Assembly (NCBI RefSeq): GCF_014656095.1
Contig: NZ_BNBT01000096.1
Span: forward strand, 1 to 33,677
DNA from: Streptomyces longispororuber
GTDB lineage: Bacteria > Actinomycetota > Actinomycetes > Streptomycetales > Streptomycetaceae
Direction: 5' to 3'
Length of the DNA: 33,677 nt
Part shown: positions 5,767 to 13,722 of the stretch, piece by piece
Layout of the letters: every line of letters begins with the position of its first letter
Numbering within the stretch: position 1 is the first letter of the stretch
The notes under the pieces: model-generated
Told to the model about the DNA's origin: nothing
Database searches by the model: none
What the model saw: the letters and a program-made list of their open reading frames with translations, nothing else
Made by a program: the position numbers and the translations under genes

Positions 5767-7365
5767 TCAGGCCAGGGCGACCAGGTCGGCGTAGTCCGCG
5801 CCCCACAGGTCCTCGACGCCGTCGGGCAGCAGGATGATCCGCTCCGGCTGGAGCGCCTCGACGGCGCCCTCGTCGTGCGTGACGAGGACGACCGCGCCCT
5901 TGTAGGTGCGCAGCGCGCCGAGGATCTCCTCGCGGCTCGCCGGGTCGAGGTTGTTGGTGGGCTCGTCCAGGAGCAGGACGTTCGCCGAGGACACGACGAG
6001 GGTGGCGAGGGCGAGCCGGGTCTTCTCGCCACCGGAGAGCACGCCCGCCGGCTTGTCGACGTCGTCGCCGGAGAACAGGAACGAGCCGAGCACCTTGCGC
6101 ACCTCGACCAGGTCCAGGTCGGGGGCGGCGGAGCGCATGTTCTCCAGGACCGTGCGGTCCGGGTCGAGGGTCTCGTGCTCCTGCGCGTAGTACCCGAGCT
6201 TGAGGCCGTGGCCCTGGACGACCGCGCCGGTGTCGGGCTGCTCGACGCCGCCGAGGAGGCGGAGCAGGGTGGTCTTGCCCGCGCCGTTGAGCCCGAGGAT
6301 GACGACCCGGGAGCCCTTGTCGATGGCGAGGTCCACGTCCGTGAAGATCTCCAGCGAGCCGTACGACTTCGACAGGCCCTCGGCGGTGAGCGGGGTCTTG
6401 CCGCAGGGGGCGGGCTCGGGGAAGCGCAGCTTGGCGACCTTGTCGGCCTGGCGTACGTCCTCGAGGCCGGAGAGGAGCTTCTCGGCGCGGCGGGCCATGT
6501 TCTGCGCGGCGACGGTCTTGGTGGCCTTGGCCCGCATCTTGTCGGCCTGGGCGTTCAGCGCGGCGGCCTTCTTCTCGGCGTTCTGCCGCTCGCGCTTGCG
6601 GCGCTTCTCGTCGGACTCGCGCTGCTGCTGGTAGAGCTTCCAGCCCATGTTGTAGACGTCGATCGCGGAGCGGTTGGCGTCCAGGTAGAAGACCTTGTTG
6701 ACGACCGTCTCGACGAGGTCGACGTCGTGGGAGATGACGATGAAGCCGCCGCGGTACGTCTTCAGGTAGTCGCGCAGCCAGATGATCGAGTCGGCGTCCA
6801 GGTGGTTCGTCGGCTCGTCCAGGAGGAGCGTGTCCGCGTCCGAGAACAGGATGCGGGCCAGCTCGATGCGGCGGCGCTGACCGCCGGAGAGCGTGTGCAG
6901 GGGCTGGCCGAGCACGCGGTCGGGGAGGTTCAGCGCGGCGGCGATGGTGGCGGCCTCGGCCTCGGCGGCGTACCCGCCCTTGGTGAGGAACTCCGTCTCC
7001 TGGCGCTCGTACTGCTTCAGGGCCTTCTCGCGCGTGGAGCCCTTGCCGCTGGCGATGCGCTCCTCGTTCTCCCGCATCTTGCGGATCAGGGTGTCCAGGC
7101 CGCGCGCGGAGAGGATGCGGTCGCGGGCGAGCACGTCGAGGTCGCCGGTGCGGGGGTCCTGCGGAAGGTAGCCGACCTCTCCGGAGCGGGTGATGGTGCC
7201 CGCGGCCGGGACGCCCTCGCCGGCGAGGCACTTGGTGAGCGTGGTCTTGCCCGCGCCGTTGCGGCCGACGAGCCCGACGCGGTCGCCCTTGGCGATACGG
7301 AACGAGGCGTTCTCGATGAGGATGCGGGCGCCGGCGCGCAGCTCGATACCGGAGGCGGTGATCAC
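5767..7365 (-). CDS. ABC-F family ATP-binding protein
   Basis: This 532-residue protein has two ATP-binding cassettes and no membrane segment, the ABC-F layout of ribosome-acting translation factors. Cassette 1 has Walker A GRNGAGKTT (34-42), signature LSGGQ (159-163) and Walker B LLLDEPTNHLD (180-190). The interdomain linker (about 235-320) is Lys/Arg/Gln-rich and helical, with KRRKRERQNAEKKAAALNAQ. Cassette 2 has GLNGAGKTT (358-366), LSGGEKTRLALA (443-454) and LLLDEPTNNLD. Both catalytic Glu residues are present. The start is GTG 7365 with AGGAG 7 bases upstream. It is a single gene followed by a long spacer. It is probably a housekeeping member rather than a drug-resistance one, since no antibiotic genes adjoin it (inference). 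Confidence 0.93.
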   Translation of the reverse strand: MITASGIELRAGARILIENASFRIAKGDRVGLVGRNGAGKTTLTKCLAGEGVPAAGTITRSGEVGYLPQDPRTGDLDVLARDRILSARGLDTLIRKMRENEERIASGKGSTREKALKQYERQETEFLTKGGYAAEAEAATIAAALNLPDRVLGQPLHTLSGGQRRRIELARILFSDADTLLLDEPTNHLDADSIIWLRDYLKTYRGGFIVISHDVDLVETVVNKVFYLDANRSAIDVYNMGWKLYQQQRESDEKRRKRERQNAEKKAAALNAQADKMRAKATKTVAAQNMARRAEKLLSGLEDVRQADKVAKLRFPEPAPCGKTPLTAEGLSKSYGSLEIFTDVDLAIDKGSRVVILGLNGAGKTTLLRLLGGVEQPDTGAVVQGHGLKLGYYAQEHETLDPDRTVLENMRSAAPDLDLVEVRKVLGSFLFSGDDVDKPAGVLSGGEKTRLALATLVVSSANVLLLDEPTNNLDPASREEILGALRTYKGAVVLVTHDEGAVEALQPERIILLPDGVEDLWGADYADLVALA

Positions 7366-7480
7366 GGTCGGACTCCTGGACAGGGAAGGACGGCGGAAGC
7401 GGGCGAAAGGCAGGGCGTCATGCGCGCGGGGCGCGCCACGCAGCCGTCTAATGCAGCAGGAGAAGGGCCATACGGCAATT

Positions 7481-8695
7481 CTACCGGGGGCCTGCAACCG
7501 GTTTTCCGGCGCTCCCGGGCAGCTCGTTGCCCAGCGGGGTCCGGCGGGGTGTGACACGGCCGAGGTCGTCCACGGCGACGAGCTGCGCGGTCCAGGGCGT
7601 GGCCCCGGCGCGGCAGGGCTGGGCGAGCAGCAGCACGCCGTGGCGCCGTACGGAGCGGGCGGGGTCGAAGGCGCAGCCCTCGCGGGCGGGCAGCGTCCAG
7701 CGCAGGTCGCCGTCGGCGACCCGGTAGGCGGCGACGTGGCGCGGGGTGACGACGGCGAGCATCCGGGCCGCCGGGTCCAGGAGCCGCAGGACCCCGGCAC
7801 CGCCGCGCGCCCCCGGGGAGGCCAGCCAGGGGGCGCTCGCCGGGATCGCCCGGTGCCAGCGGACCGCGCCGCGCGCGGTGTCGGTGACCAGGCCGTCGTC
7901 CCAGAGCGCGAGGGCGTGCCCGCGCGCGGGCAGCAGGGTGAGCGGGCGGCGGCCCGGGCGCGTGTACGTCCAGTGGGCGCGGCCGCTGTCCGCGTCGCGG
8001 GCGCGCACGGCCCGCCCGGTCACGTACGGCACGCTGTCACCGTCCACGCGCGCGTGGAGCGTGAAGCGGTCGCCGTATGGCGCCGGACGCACGTGGTGGT
8101 CGGCGGTGGCGAGCGGCACGGTGAGGAGCGCGAGGAGCAGCGGGGCGGCTAGGCGCGCGAGGCGCGTCAGGTGGGCTTGCCGTCCGGCCGGGCCGCTCCG
8201 GAGCCCCGGAGGCCGGAGGCGGGCACGCCGCCCGGAGGGACCGCTCCGCTGCCCGGGTGCCGGACCGGGGCCCGCTGCCCGCGCGGTTGCCGGGTCCGGT
8301 GCCGCCCTCGGGTCATCGGGTGCGGCCGGTGCGCGGCGCGGCGCCGGCGCGACAGCCGATGTGGGCCCTTCGGCCGGGGTCGGCACCGCGGCCGCTGTCG
8401 GCGCGACGGCCGGTGTCGGCGCGACGGCCGGTGTCCGTGCGGCAGCCTCTGTCGATACGTCGACCGATGTCGGCGCGTTGGCCGGTGCCTGTGCGTCGGC
8501 CGGTGTGTGTGCGACAGCCGGTGTCGGTGCGTCGGCCGATGCCTGTGCGTCGTCGGTCGGTGTCCGTACGGCAGCCGCTGCCGATACGTAGGCCGGGGGC
8601 GGCACGGCAGCCGACGTGGGCGCACCGGCCGGGGTCTGCGCGGCGGGTGGTGTCGGGGCTTCAGGTGCTCCCGGTGTTGTTGGCGCGGCGGACAT
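7481..8695 (-). CDS. Membrane-anchored PQQ/beta-propeller-like protein with repetitive N terminus
   Basis: This is a 404-residue protein. Residues 1 to about 150 are a run of Ala/Pro/Thr hexapeptides such as TPAVAP and TPADAQ, encoded by an 18-bp minisatellite. A basic stretch (RRARLRPPGLR) and one membrane segment (LAAPLLLALLTVPLATA) follow, and then about 200 residues with propeller-like strands: DSGRAHWTYTRPG, LLPARGHALALWDDGLV, RGAVRWHRAIP, HVAAYRVADGDLRW. These resemble PQQ-type repeats but make less than a full propeller. By the positive-inside rule the repeat part is cytoplasmic and the propeller part outside. ATG 8695 has GGAGGGGG upstream. Function unknown. Confidence 0.75.
   Translation of the reverse strand: MSAAPTTPGAPEAPTPPAAQTPAGAPTSAAVPPPAYVSAAAAVRTPTDDAQASADAPTPAVAHTPADAQAPANAPTSVDVSTEAAARTPAVAPTPAVAPTAAAVPTPAEGPTSAVAPAPRRAPAAPDDPRAAPDPATARAAGPGPAPGQRSGPSGRRARLRPPGLRSGPAGRQAHLTRLARLAAPLLLALLTVPLATADHHVRPAPYGDRFTLHARVDGDSVPYVTGRAVRARDADSGRAHWTYTRPGRRPLTLLPARGHALALWDDGLVTDTARGAVRWHRAIPASAPWLASPGARGGAGVLRLLDPAARMLAVVTPRHVAAYRVADGDLRWTLPAREGCAFDPARSVRRHGVLLLAQPCRAGATPWTAQLVAVDDLGRVTPRRTPLGNELPGSAGKPVAGPR
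8343..8669. repeat. 18-bp coding minisatellite, about 18 units
   Basis: Consecutive units of 18 bp start at 8343, 8361, 8379, 8397, 8415 and onward to 8652; one unit (8541-8561) is 21 bp. The units at 8397-8414 and 8415-8432 are identical (GTCGGCGCGACGGCCGGT). It encodes, on the minus strand, the Ala/Pro/Thr hexapeptide repeats of the propeller-like protein. Length changes by whole units keep the frame. Confidence 0.88.
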
Positions 8696-8867
8696 CGTGC
8701 CCCCTCCACTCCCCCGGGCGCGGCCGCGGCCGCGGGTCAGGCGCAGACAGTAGCGGCGGTGCGCGCGGGCCGGGTGGCGGTCGTGGGGCGACACGGCGGG
8801 CGGGGTGGGGCGCGTCGCCCGTTCGGCCCTTCGTCCGGCGCCGGAGGGCGGGTGCCGTACCAGGATG

Positions 8868-8921
8868 GGAGGGGCCGGGACCCCGCGCGGGGCCGGAGGG
8901 GCCGGGACCCCGCGCGGGGCC
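8868..8921. repeat. Perfect 27-bp tandem duplication
   Basis: Units at 8868-8894 and 8895-8921 are identical over 27 bases. Each contains the 12-bp palindrome CCCCGCGCGGGG, so each unit can form a short stem. It is placed in the divergent control region. Confidence 0.9.
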
Positions 8922-8954
8922 GCGGGACGTCACCCCTCGAACGAGGCGGGTCCG

Positions 8955-9012
8955 CCGTACGCGACGTGGCGGCGCTGTCGTCCCGTACGCGCCGTGAGGC
9001 GTCCCGTACGCG
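8955..9012. promoter_or_regulatory. Three CCGTACGCG motifs before the metallopeptidase gene
   Basis: The nine-base word CCGTACGCG occurs at 8955-8963, 8983-8991 and 9004-9012, ending 18 bases before ATG 9031. Each includes the palindrome CGTACG. Even placement close to a start suggests regulator sites, but spacing (28 and 21) is not regular. Confidence 0.4.
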
Positions 9013-9030
9013 ACACGAGGTGGTGCGCCC

Positions 9031-9918
9031 ATGCAGTTCGACGACGACGCGGAGCTGGACACCTCCGAGGTGCGGGACGTGCGCGGCAGCCGGGTCCCGG
9101 GCGGCCGTGCCACCGTCGGCGGGGGCATCGCGGGGCTGATCGCGCTCTTCCTCGGCCTGCTCTTCGGCGTCGGCCCGGACCAGCTCGGCCTGACCGACTC
9201 CGGTGACGAGCCCTCCGCCTCCTCGTCGTCGCCAGCGCAGGTCCAGGAGAGCTGCCGTACCGGCAAGGACGCCAACGCCCGGGAGGACTGCCGGACGGTG
9301 GCGGTGGTCAACAGCGTCCAGGACTACTGGCGCCAGGAGTTCCCGCGCCGCCAGGGTCGGTACACGCCCGCGCGGACGGTGTTGTTCACCGGCCGCGTGG
9401 GCACCGCGTGCGGCGCGGCGTCCTCGGCGGTCGGCCCGTTCTACTGCCCCGGGGACCGGCAGGTCTACCTGGACCTGGGGTTCTTCCGCGAGCTGCGGAC
9501 GAACTTCGGCGCCCGCGGCGGGCCGTTCGCGCAGGCGTACGTCGTGGCGCACGAGTACGGGCACCACGTGCAGAACCTGATGGGCACCCTGCGGCGCGCG
9601 CAGGACGGGCGGACCGGCGAGGACAGCGACGCCGTGCGCGTCGAGCTCCAGGCCGACTGCTACGCGGGCGTGTGGGCGCACCACGCCACGCGGACGCCCG
9701 CCGAGTCGGGCCGGCCGCTGATCACCCGGCTCACGGACGAGGACGTCCGCGACGGCCTGGACGCGGCGGCCGCGGTCGGCGACGACCGCATCCAGGAGCG
9801 CTACCAGGGCCGGGGCACGCCCGAGTCGTGGACGCACGGCTCGGCGCGCCAGCGGCAGGAGTGGTTCCAGCAGGGCTTCCGTACGGGCGACATGGCGCGG
9901 TGCGACACCTTCCGCTGA
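9031..9918 (+). CDS. Neutral zinc metallopeptidase, YpfJ family
   Basis: A 295-residue protein with one membrane segment at about 28-48 (GGGIAGLIALFLGLLFGVG), so the catalytic part lies outside the cell membrane. The zinc site is HEYGHH at 174-179 (His174 and His178 ligands, Glu175 general base) with a probable third ligand in VELQADCYAGVWA (Glu205). Conserved words VGPFYCPGDRQVYLDLGFF and GTPESWTHGSARQRQEWF match the YpfJ/KPN_02809 family. Two Cys pairs (around 75/87 and 127/139) may form disulfides. The start is ATG 9031 with GAGGTGG upstream. It is divergent from the propeller-like gene. The substrate is unknown. Confidence 0.92.
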   Translation: MQFDDDAELDTSEVRDVRGSRVPGGRATVGGGIAGLIALFLGLLFGVGPDQLGLTDSGDEPSASSSSPAQVQESCRTGKDANAREDCRTVAVVNSVQDYWRQEFPRRQGRYTPARTVLFTGRVGTACGAASSAVGPFYCPGDRQVYLDLGFFRELRTNFGARGGPFAQAYVVAHEYGHHVQNLMGTLRRAQDGRTGEDSDAVRVELQADCYAGVWAHHATRTPAESGRPLITRLTDEDVRDGLDAAAAVGDDRIQERYQGRGTPESWTHGSARQRQEWFQQGFRTGDMARCDTFR

Positions 9919-10086
9919 GCCGGAAGCCGGGCCGAACGCCGAGTCGAAACAGGAGGAAACAAGGGCAAAAGGGCGAAAGGCGGGGAAAGCATCAGGGACG
10001 GGAGAACGGACGCGCCCCGGCCGGGGGCCCCGGACGCACGGGGCCCGCGGGCGGTCCCGGCGCGCGGAGTGTGAGGAGCGTGAGAG

Positions 10087-10509
10087 GTGAGCCCTATGAC
10101 GGGTGCCGCGCGGGGGCGGCCGAGCATCTTCCCGACGCTGGTGTACGCGGACGCGAAGGCCGCGATCACGCAGCTCACGGAGGCCTTCGGCTTCACGGAG
10201 ACGAGTGTGTACGAGCGGGAGGACGGGGCCGTCCTGCACGCCGAGCTGTCGTACGGCAACGGCACGGTGATGCTCGGCTCGCAGGGGACCGGCGGTGTCT
10301 TCGCCGAGGCGATGCGGGGCGCGGGCCCGGCCGGGATCCACGTGGTGGTGGACGACGTCGACGCCCACCACCAGCGCGCGGTGGCGCACGGGGCGCACAT
10401 CCTGATGCCGCCGACGGACCAGGACTACGGCGCCCGGGACTACCTGGCGCAGGACGTCGAGGGCAACGTGTGGAGCTTCGGCACGTACGCCCCCGAGCCG
10501 GGCGCCTGA
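10087..10509 (+). CDS. VOC (glyoxalase/bleomycin-resistance fold) protein
   Basis: This is a 140-residue single-domain protein. It opens with 'IFPTLVYADAKAAITQLTEAFGF', the usual first strand and helix of the vicinal-oxygen-chelate fold, continues with ELSYGNGTVMLGS and 'GIHVVVDDVDAHHQRAVAHGA', and ends with 'DYLAQDVEGNVWSFGTY'. The last part resembles the PhnB/glyoxalase subfamily. Metal-binding residues are not all clear (Glu in the last strand is replaced by Asn-Val-Trp context), so catalytic activity is uncertain. GTG 10087 and ATG 10096 are both possible; GAGGAG lies before the GTG. It is followed at once by a hairpin and a convergent gene. Confidence 0.88.
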   Translation: MSPMTGAARGRPSIFPTLVYADAKAAITQLTEAFGFTETSVYEREDGAVLHAELSYGNGTVMLGSQGTGGVFAEAMRGAGPAGIHVVVDDVDAHHQRAVAHGAHILMPPTDQDYGARDYLAQDVEGNVWSFGTYAPEPGA

Positions 10510-10514
10510 CGGGT

Positions 10515-10547
10515 CCCGCCCCGGCCCCCGCGGGACCGGGGGGCGGG
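10515..10547. terminator. Hairpin between convergent genes
   Basis: Arms CCCGCCCC (10515-10522) and GGGGCGGG (10540-10547) flank a GC-rich loop. It fills the 39-base gap between the VOC gene (plus) and the convergent gene that ends at 10549, so it probably serves both. No T-run. Confidence 0.55.
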
Positions 10548-10548
10548 G

Positions 10549-11889
10549 TCAGACGCCGCCGGTGTGCACCTGGAACGCGGCGCGGCGCACGGCCTTGGCC
10601 AGGGCCGGGTCCGGGTGGGCCGCGGCGAGCGCCACGAGGACCTGCACGGTGCGCGGGTGGCCGACGGTGCGCACCTCGTCGAGCAGCGCGGGCACCGTGG
10701 GCTGCGGCGCCGAGTCCAGGTGGCGCACGAGGAGTTCGGCCTCGCCGTGGTCGGCGACGGCGGCCGCGGTGTCGACCCACAGCCAGGTGGACTCCTCGCG
10801 GGTGAGCACGTGGTGGACGTCCTCGGGGTCGGTGCCCTCGTACTCGGCGAGCCACAGCAGGGCGTAGGGCCGCAGCGAGGTCTCGTCGACGACGGCGCGC
10901 ACCTCGGGCTCGGCCGGGGCGCCGACCACGCGCAGCGCCTCGAAGGCGAGGCCGCGCAGCAGGGCGTCCTCGCCCCGGGCGGCGTCGAGGAGTTCGGCGA
11001 CGGCGGTGCCCACGTCGCGGGCGGCGAGCCAGGCGCGGTACTCGGCGCGGGCCGCGTTCGGCCGCAGGCGGGCGCAGCCGCGGAGCATGTCCTCGGCGGA
11101 CTGCTCGATGTTCCCGGCCGGGCTCTGCGCGGCGACGCAGATCTGCTCCAGCTTGACCCAGACCGCCCAACTGCCCAGCGGGGTGAGCGTGGCCTGGCCG
11201 TCCGCGCAGGTGAGCGCGCCGACGGCGGCGAGGGCGCGCAGGGCCCAGGCGAGCAGGTCGGCCGGCGGGGCGGCGGCGCACTCGTCCGGGCCGCCACCGT
11301 CGGGGCCGTTGCCGAGGCCGCCGTCCGGGCCGTTGCCGGGCCCGGCGTCGGGGCCCGTGCCGGTCCGGTGGGTCTCCTCCTGGGGGCCGTACGGGATCTC
11401 GCAGCGCTCGGTGCGCAGTTCGCGGACGCGCTGCTCGAAGAGGTCGAGGAGCTGCGGGACCGGCACGGGGCCCGCCGAGAGCTGGAGGAAGGACAGGAGC
11501 TGGGGGACGGCCTCGACGGTCTCCGCGACGGTGGCGGGCGGCAGCGCGGCGGGCGCCGGGTGGGCGAGGGACCAGGCGTCGAAGAGGGCGACCCAGCCGC
11601 GCAGCACGGCCGCGTCGTCGCGGTCCCAGGCGCGCAGCCGCCAGCCCGGGCGGGCGACGCCGCCGTGCACCTCGACGAGCCCGGCGAGGCGGGCGGTGTC
11701 CCAGTCGGTGCGGACCTGGTGGACCGTCACGCCCCGGTCGGCGGCGACCAGTTCGGCGGCGGCGTCGGACAGGGCGCCGGTGGCCGCGGCCGGGGCGGCG
11801 TCCCCGACGGCGGCCCGGGCGAAGGACAGGAAGGCCGCCCGCGGCCTGCGCTTCGCGCCCGTCGCGCCGAACACCGCCGACAAGGTCAC
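10549..11889 (-). CDS. Unrecognised protein, probably missing its N terminus
   Basis: The frame gives 446 residues from a GTG at 11889, but the first 15 or so (TLSAVFGATGAKRR) are the antisense of conserved PhoX codons, so the native protein sequence seems to begin only near 11840. The rest reads as a real soluble protein: 'VTVHQVRTDWDTARLAGLVE', 'WVALFDAWSLAHP', a Gly/Asn/Pro-rich linker with repeated GNGPDGG, a winged-helix-like 'ALTCADGQATLTPLGSWAV', and a C-terminal set of helical pairs (LLRGLAFEALRVVG, VPALLDEVRTVGH, VQVLVALAAAHPD) that look like HEAT repeats. From memory, related Streptomyces proteins have a longer N-terminal part. I do not recognise the function. It has probably lost its promoter and 5' end (see findings). 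Confidence 0.65.
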   Translation of the reverse strand: MTLSAVFGATGAKRRPRAAFLSFARAAVGDAAPAAATGALSDAAAELVAADRGVTVHQVRTDWDTARLAGLVEVHGGVARPGWRLRAWDRDDAAVLRGWVALFDAWSLAHPAPAALPPATVAETVEAVPQLLSFLQLSAGPVPVPQLLDLFEQRVRELRTERCEIPYGPQEETHRTGTGPDAGPGNGPDGGLGNGPDGGGPDECAAAPPADLLAWALRALAAVGALTCADGQATLTPLGSWAVWVKLEQICVAAQSPAGNIEQSAEDMLRGCARLRPNAARAEYRAWLAARDVGTAVAELLDAARGEDALLRGLAFEALRVVGAPAEPEVRAVVDETSLRPYALLWLAEYEGTDPEDVHHVLTREESTWLWVDTAAAVADHGEAELLVRHLDSAPQPTVPALLDEVRTVGHPRTVQVLVALAAAHPDPALAKAVRRAAFQVHTGGV

Positions 11890-13645
11890 CGTCCCCGACG
11901 GCTACCGCCAGAACGTGGTGATCCGCTGGGGCGAGCCCATCCTGCGCGGCGCCCCCGCCTTCGACGCGGACAAGCAGACCGCGAAGGCCCAGGCGGGGCA
12001 GTTCGGGTACAACAACGACTTCCTCAGCCTGCTGCCGCTGCGCCACGAGAGCGAGGGCCACGGCCGCCAGGTGCTCGTCGCGAACCACGAGTACACGGAC
12101 GAAGTCCTGATGTTCAAGGGCTACGACCCCAAGAACCCGACCCGCGAGCAGGTGGAGATCGCCTGGGCCGCGCACGGGCTGTCCGTGGTCGTCGTCGAGG
12201 GCGAGCGGAAGACGGGCGCGCTGCGCCCCGTGCCGCGCCACCGCCTCAACCGCCGGCTGACCGCCACCACCAAGTTCCACCTCACCGGCCCGGCCGCGCG
12301 CAGCGAGTTCGTCCGGACGAAGGCCGACCCGCGCGGCACCACCGTCCTCGGGACGCTGAACAACTGCTCCGGCGGCACCACCCCGTGGGGCACCACGCTC
12401 CACGGCGAGGAGAACTTCAACCAGTACTTCGCCCACGCGGACAAGGTCACCGACCCGACGCAGGCGGCCCGCCTGAAGCGGTACGGCGTCGTCGGCGGCG
12501 AGTCCGAGCGCAAGTGGGAGCGGTTCGACGACCGCTTCGACCTCACCAAGGAGCCCAACGAGCCGCACCGCTTCGGCTGGGTCGTCGAACTCGACCCGTA
12601 CGACCCGGACTCCACGCCGCGCAAGCGCACCGCGCTCGGCCGCTTCAAGCACGAGGGCGCGCAGCCGAGCCTGACCCGCGACGGCCGCCCGGTGGTCTAC
12701 ATGGGCGACGACGAGCGGTTCGACTACGTCTACAAGTTCGTGAGCAGCAAGCGCATGGCCAAGGGCGACTCGCGCTGGGCCCGTGAGCACAACCTGACGC
12801 TGCTCGACGAGGGCACGCTGTACGTCGCCAAGTTCACCGGCGACTCCCCGGCGGAGGAGATCGACGGCACGGGCACGCTGCCCGAGGACGGCGAGTTCGA
12901 CGGCAGCGGCCGGTGGATCCCGCTGGCCACGGCGTACGCGGGCGGCAAGGCCGTCTCCCACGTCGAGGGCATGACCGCCGACGAGGTGTACGTCTTCACG
13001 CGCCTGGCCGGTGATAAGGTGGGCGCCACGAAGATGGACCGGCCCGAGGACATCGAGCCGTCGCCGCACTCGGGCAAGGTGTACGTCGCCCTGACGAACA
13101 ACACCGACCGCGGCAAGCCCGGCAAGGCCGGGGCCGACGAGGCCAACCCGCGCAACCTCAACAAGCACGGGCAGGTGCTCGAACTGACGGAGTCCCGTAA
13201 CCGGCCCGAGGCCACCCGCTTCGCCTGGAACCTCTTCCTCGTCGCGGGCGACCCGAACGACCCCTCCACGTACTTCGCGGGCTTCCCGAAGGACAAGGTC
13301 AGCCCCATCTCCTGCCCGGACAACGTGGCGTTCGACCCGCACGGCAACCTGTGGATCTCCACCGACGGCAACCAGCTCGGCTCCCACGACGGCCTGTTCG
13401 GCGTGGCCACCAAGGGCGAGCGGCGCGGTGAGCTGAAGCAGTTCCTGACGATGCCGAAGGGCGCGGAGACCTGCGGCCCGCTCGTGCAGGAGCGGCGTGT
13501 GCTCGTCGCCGTCCAGCACCCGGGCGAGGTCGACGGCGCGTCCGTCGAGAAGCCCGCGAGCACCTGGCCGGACGGGCCCGGGAAGATCGTGCGCCCGGCG
13601 GTCGTGTCGGTGTGGCGCGCCGACGGCCGCGACATCGGCGTCTGA
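11780..13645 (+). CDS. PhoX-type alkaline phosphatase (DUF839), 5'-truncated
   Basis: Clear PhoX/DUF839 similarity starts at about 11843 (GLRFAPVAPNTADKVTVPDG) and runs to the stop, about 600 residues. Key words are LVANHEYTDEVLMF, TLNNCSGGTTPWGTTLHGEE, HRFGWVVELDPYDP, VVYMGDDERFDYVYKFVSS, RPEDIEPSP and CPDNVAFDPHGNLWISTDG. PhoX enzymes are calcium/iron phosphomonoesterases exported by the Tat route, and full-length actinobacterial ones are close to 690 residues with a Tat signal near residue 50. That part is absent: upstream codons are only the antisense of the facing gene. The given start is an in-frame GTG (11780) without a good ribosome site. The catalytic domain looks whole, but the protein should not be exported and may not be made. 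Confidence 0.75.
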   Translation: MAAAGAASPTAARAKDRKAARGLRFAPVAPNTADKVTVPDGYRQNVVIRWGEPILRGAPAFDADKQTAKAQAGQFGYNNDFLSLLPLRHESEGHGRQVLVANHEYTDEVLMFKGYDPKNPTREQVEIAWAAHGLSVVVVEGERKTGALRPVPRHRLNRRLTATTKFHLTGPAARSEFVRTKADPRGTTVLGTLNNCSGGTTPWGTTLHGEENFNQYFAHADKVTDPTQAARLKRYGVVGGESERKWERFDDRFDLTKEPNEPHRFGWVVELDPYDPDSTPRKRTALGRFKHEGAQPSLTRDGRPVVYMGDDERFDYVYKFVSSKRMAKGDSRWAREHNLTLLDEGTLYVAKFTGDSPAEEIDGTGTLPEDGEFDGSGRWIPLATAYAGGKAVSHVEGMTADEVYVFTRLAGDKVGATKMDRPEDIEPSPHSGKVYVALTNNTDRGKPGKAGADEANPRNLNKHGQVLELTESRNRPEATRFAWNLFLVAGDPNDPSTYFAGFPKDKVSPISCPDNVAFDPHGNLWISTDGNQLGSHDGLFGVATKGERRGELKQFLTMPKGAETCGPLVQERRVLVAVQHPGEVDGASVEKPASTWPDGPGKIVRPAVVSVWRADGRDIGV

Positions 13646-13683
13646 GGACGTCAGGAAGGACGGCGCCGACGGCCTGCGTCAGG

Positions 13684-13710
13684 AGGGGTGCCCCGGCCCG
13701 GGGCGCCCCT
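13684..13710. terminator. Bidirectional hairpin after PhoX and snpR
   Basis: A 12-bp stem (AGGGGTGCCCCG at 13684-13695 with CGGGGCGCCCCT at 13699-13710, one G-U pair) with a 3-base loop sits in the 77-base gap between the convergent PhoX and LysR genes. It probably ends both transcripts. Confidence 0.7.
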
Positions 13711-13722
13711 CGGGGGCGCGGC

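Larger units (their letters stand above)
8696..9030. promoter_or_regulatory. 335-base divergent control region
   Basis: This region separates the propeller-like gene (minus) from the metallopeptidase gene (plus). It holds a perfect 27-bp tandem duplication and three copies of CCGTACGCG, both listed separately. No other gene is supported; long open frames here are a by-product of the base composition. Confidence 0.5.

Noticed and set aside
5573..5794. Plus-strand frame with repeated Pro-Val-Thr
   Set aside because: It is a translation of the intergenic repeat array, has no ribosome site, and the repeats change length by 12 or 13, which would break a protein frame.
11889..11889. GTG 11889 as the true start of the minus-strand gene
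   Set aside because: The codons it adds are the antisense of a conserved PhoX segment and have no ribosome site; it is only the first start the broken frame offers.
10193..13519. A minus-strand open frame of about 1,100 codons opposite the PhoX gene
   Set aside because: It is the antisense of PhoX and of the facing gene, has Arg/Ala/Gly-rich composition without domains, and only reflects high GC content at third positions.
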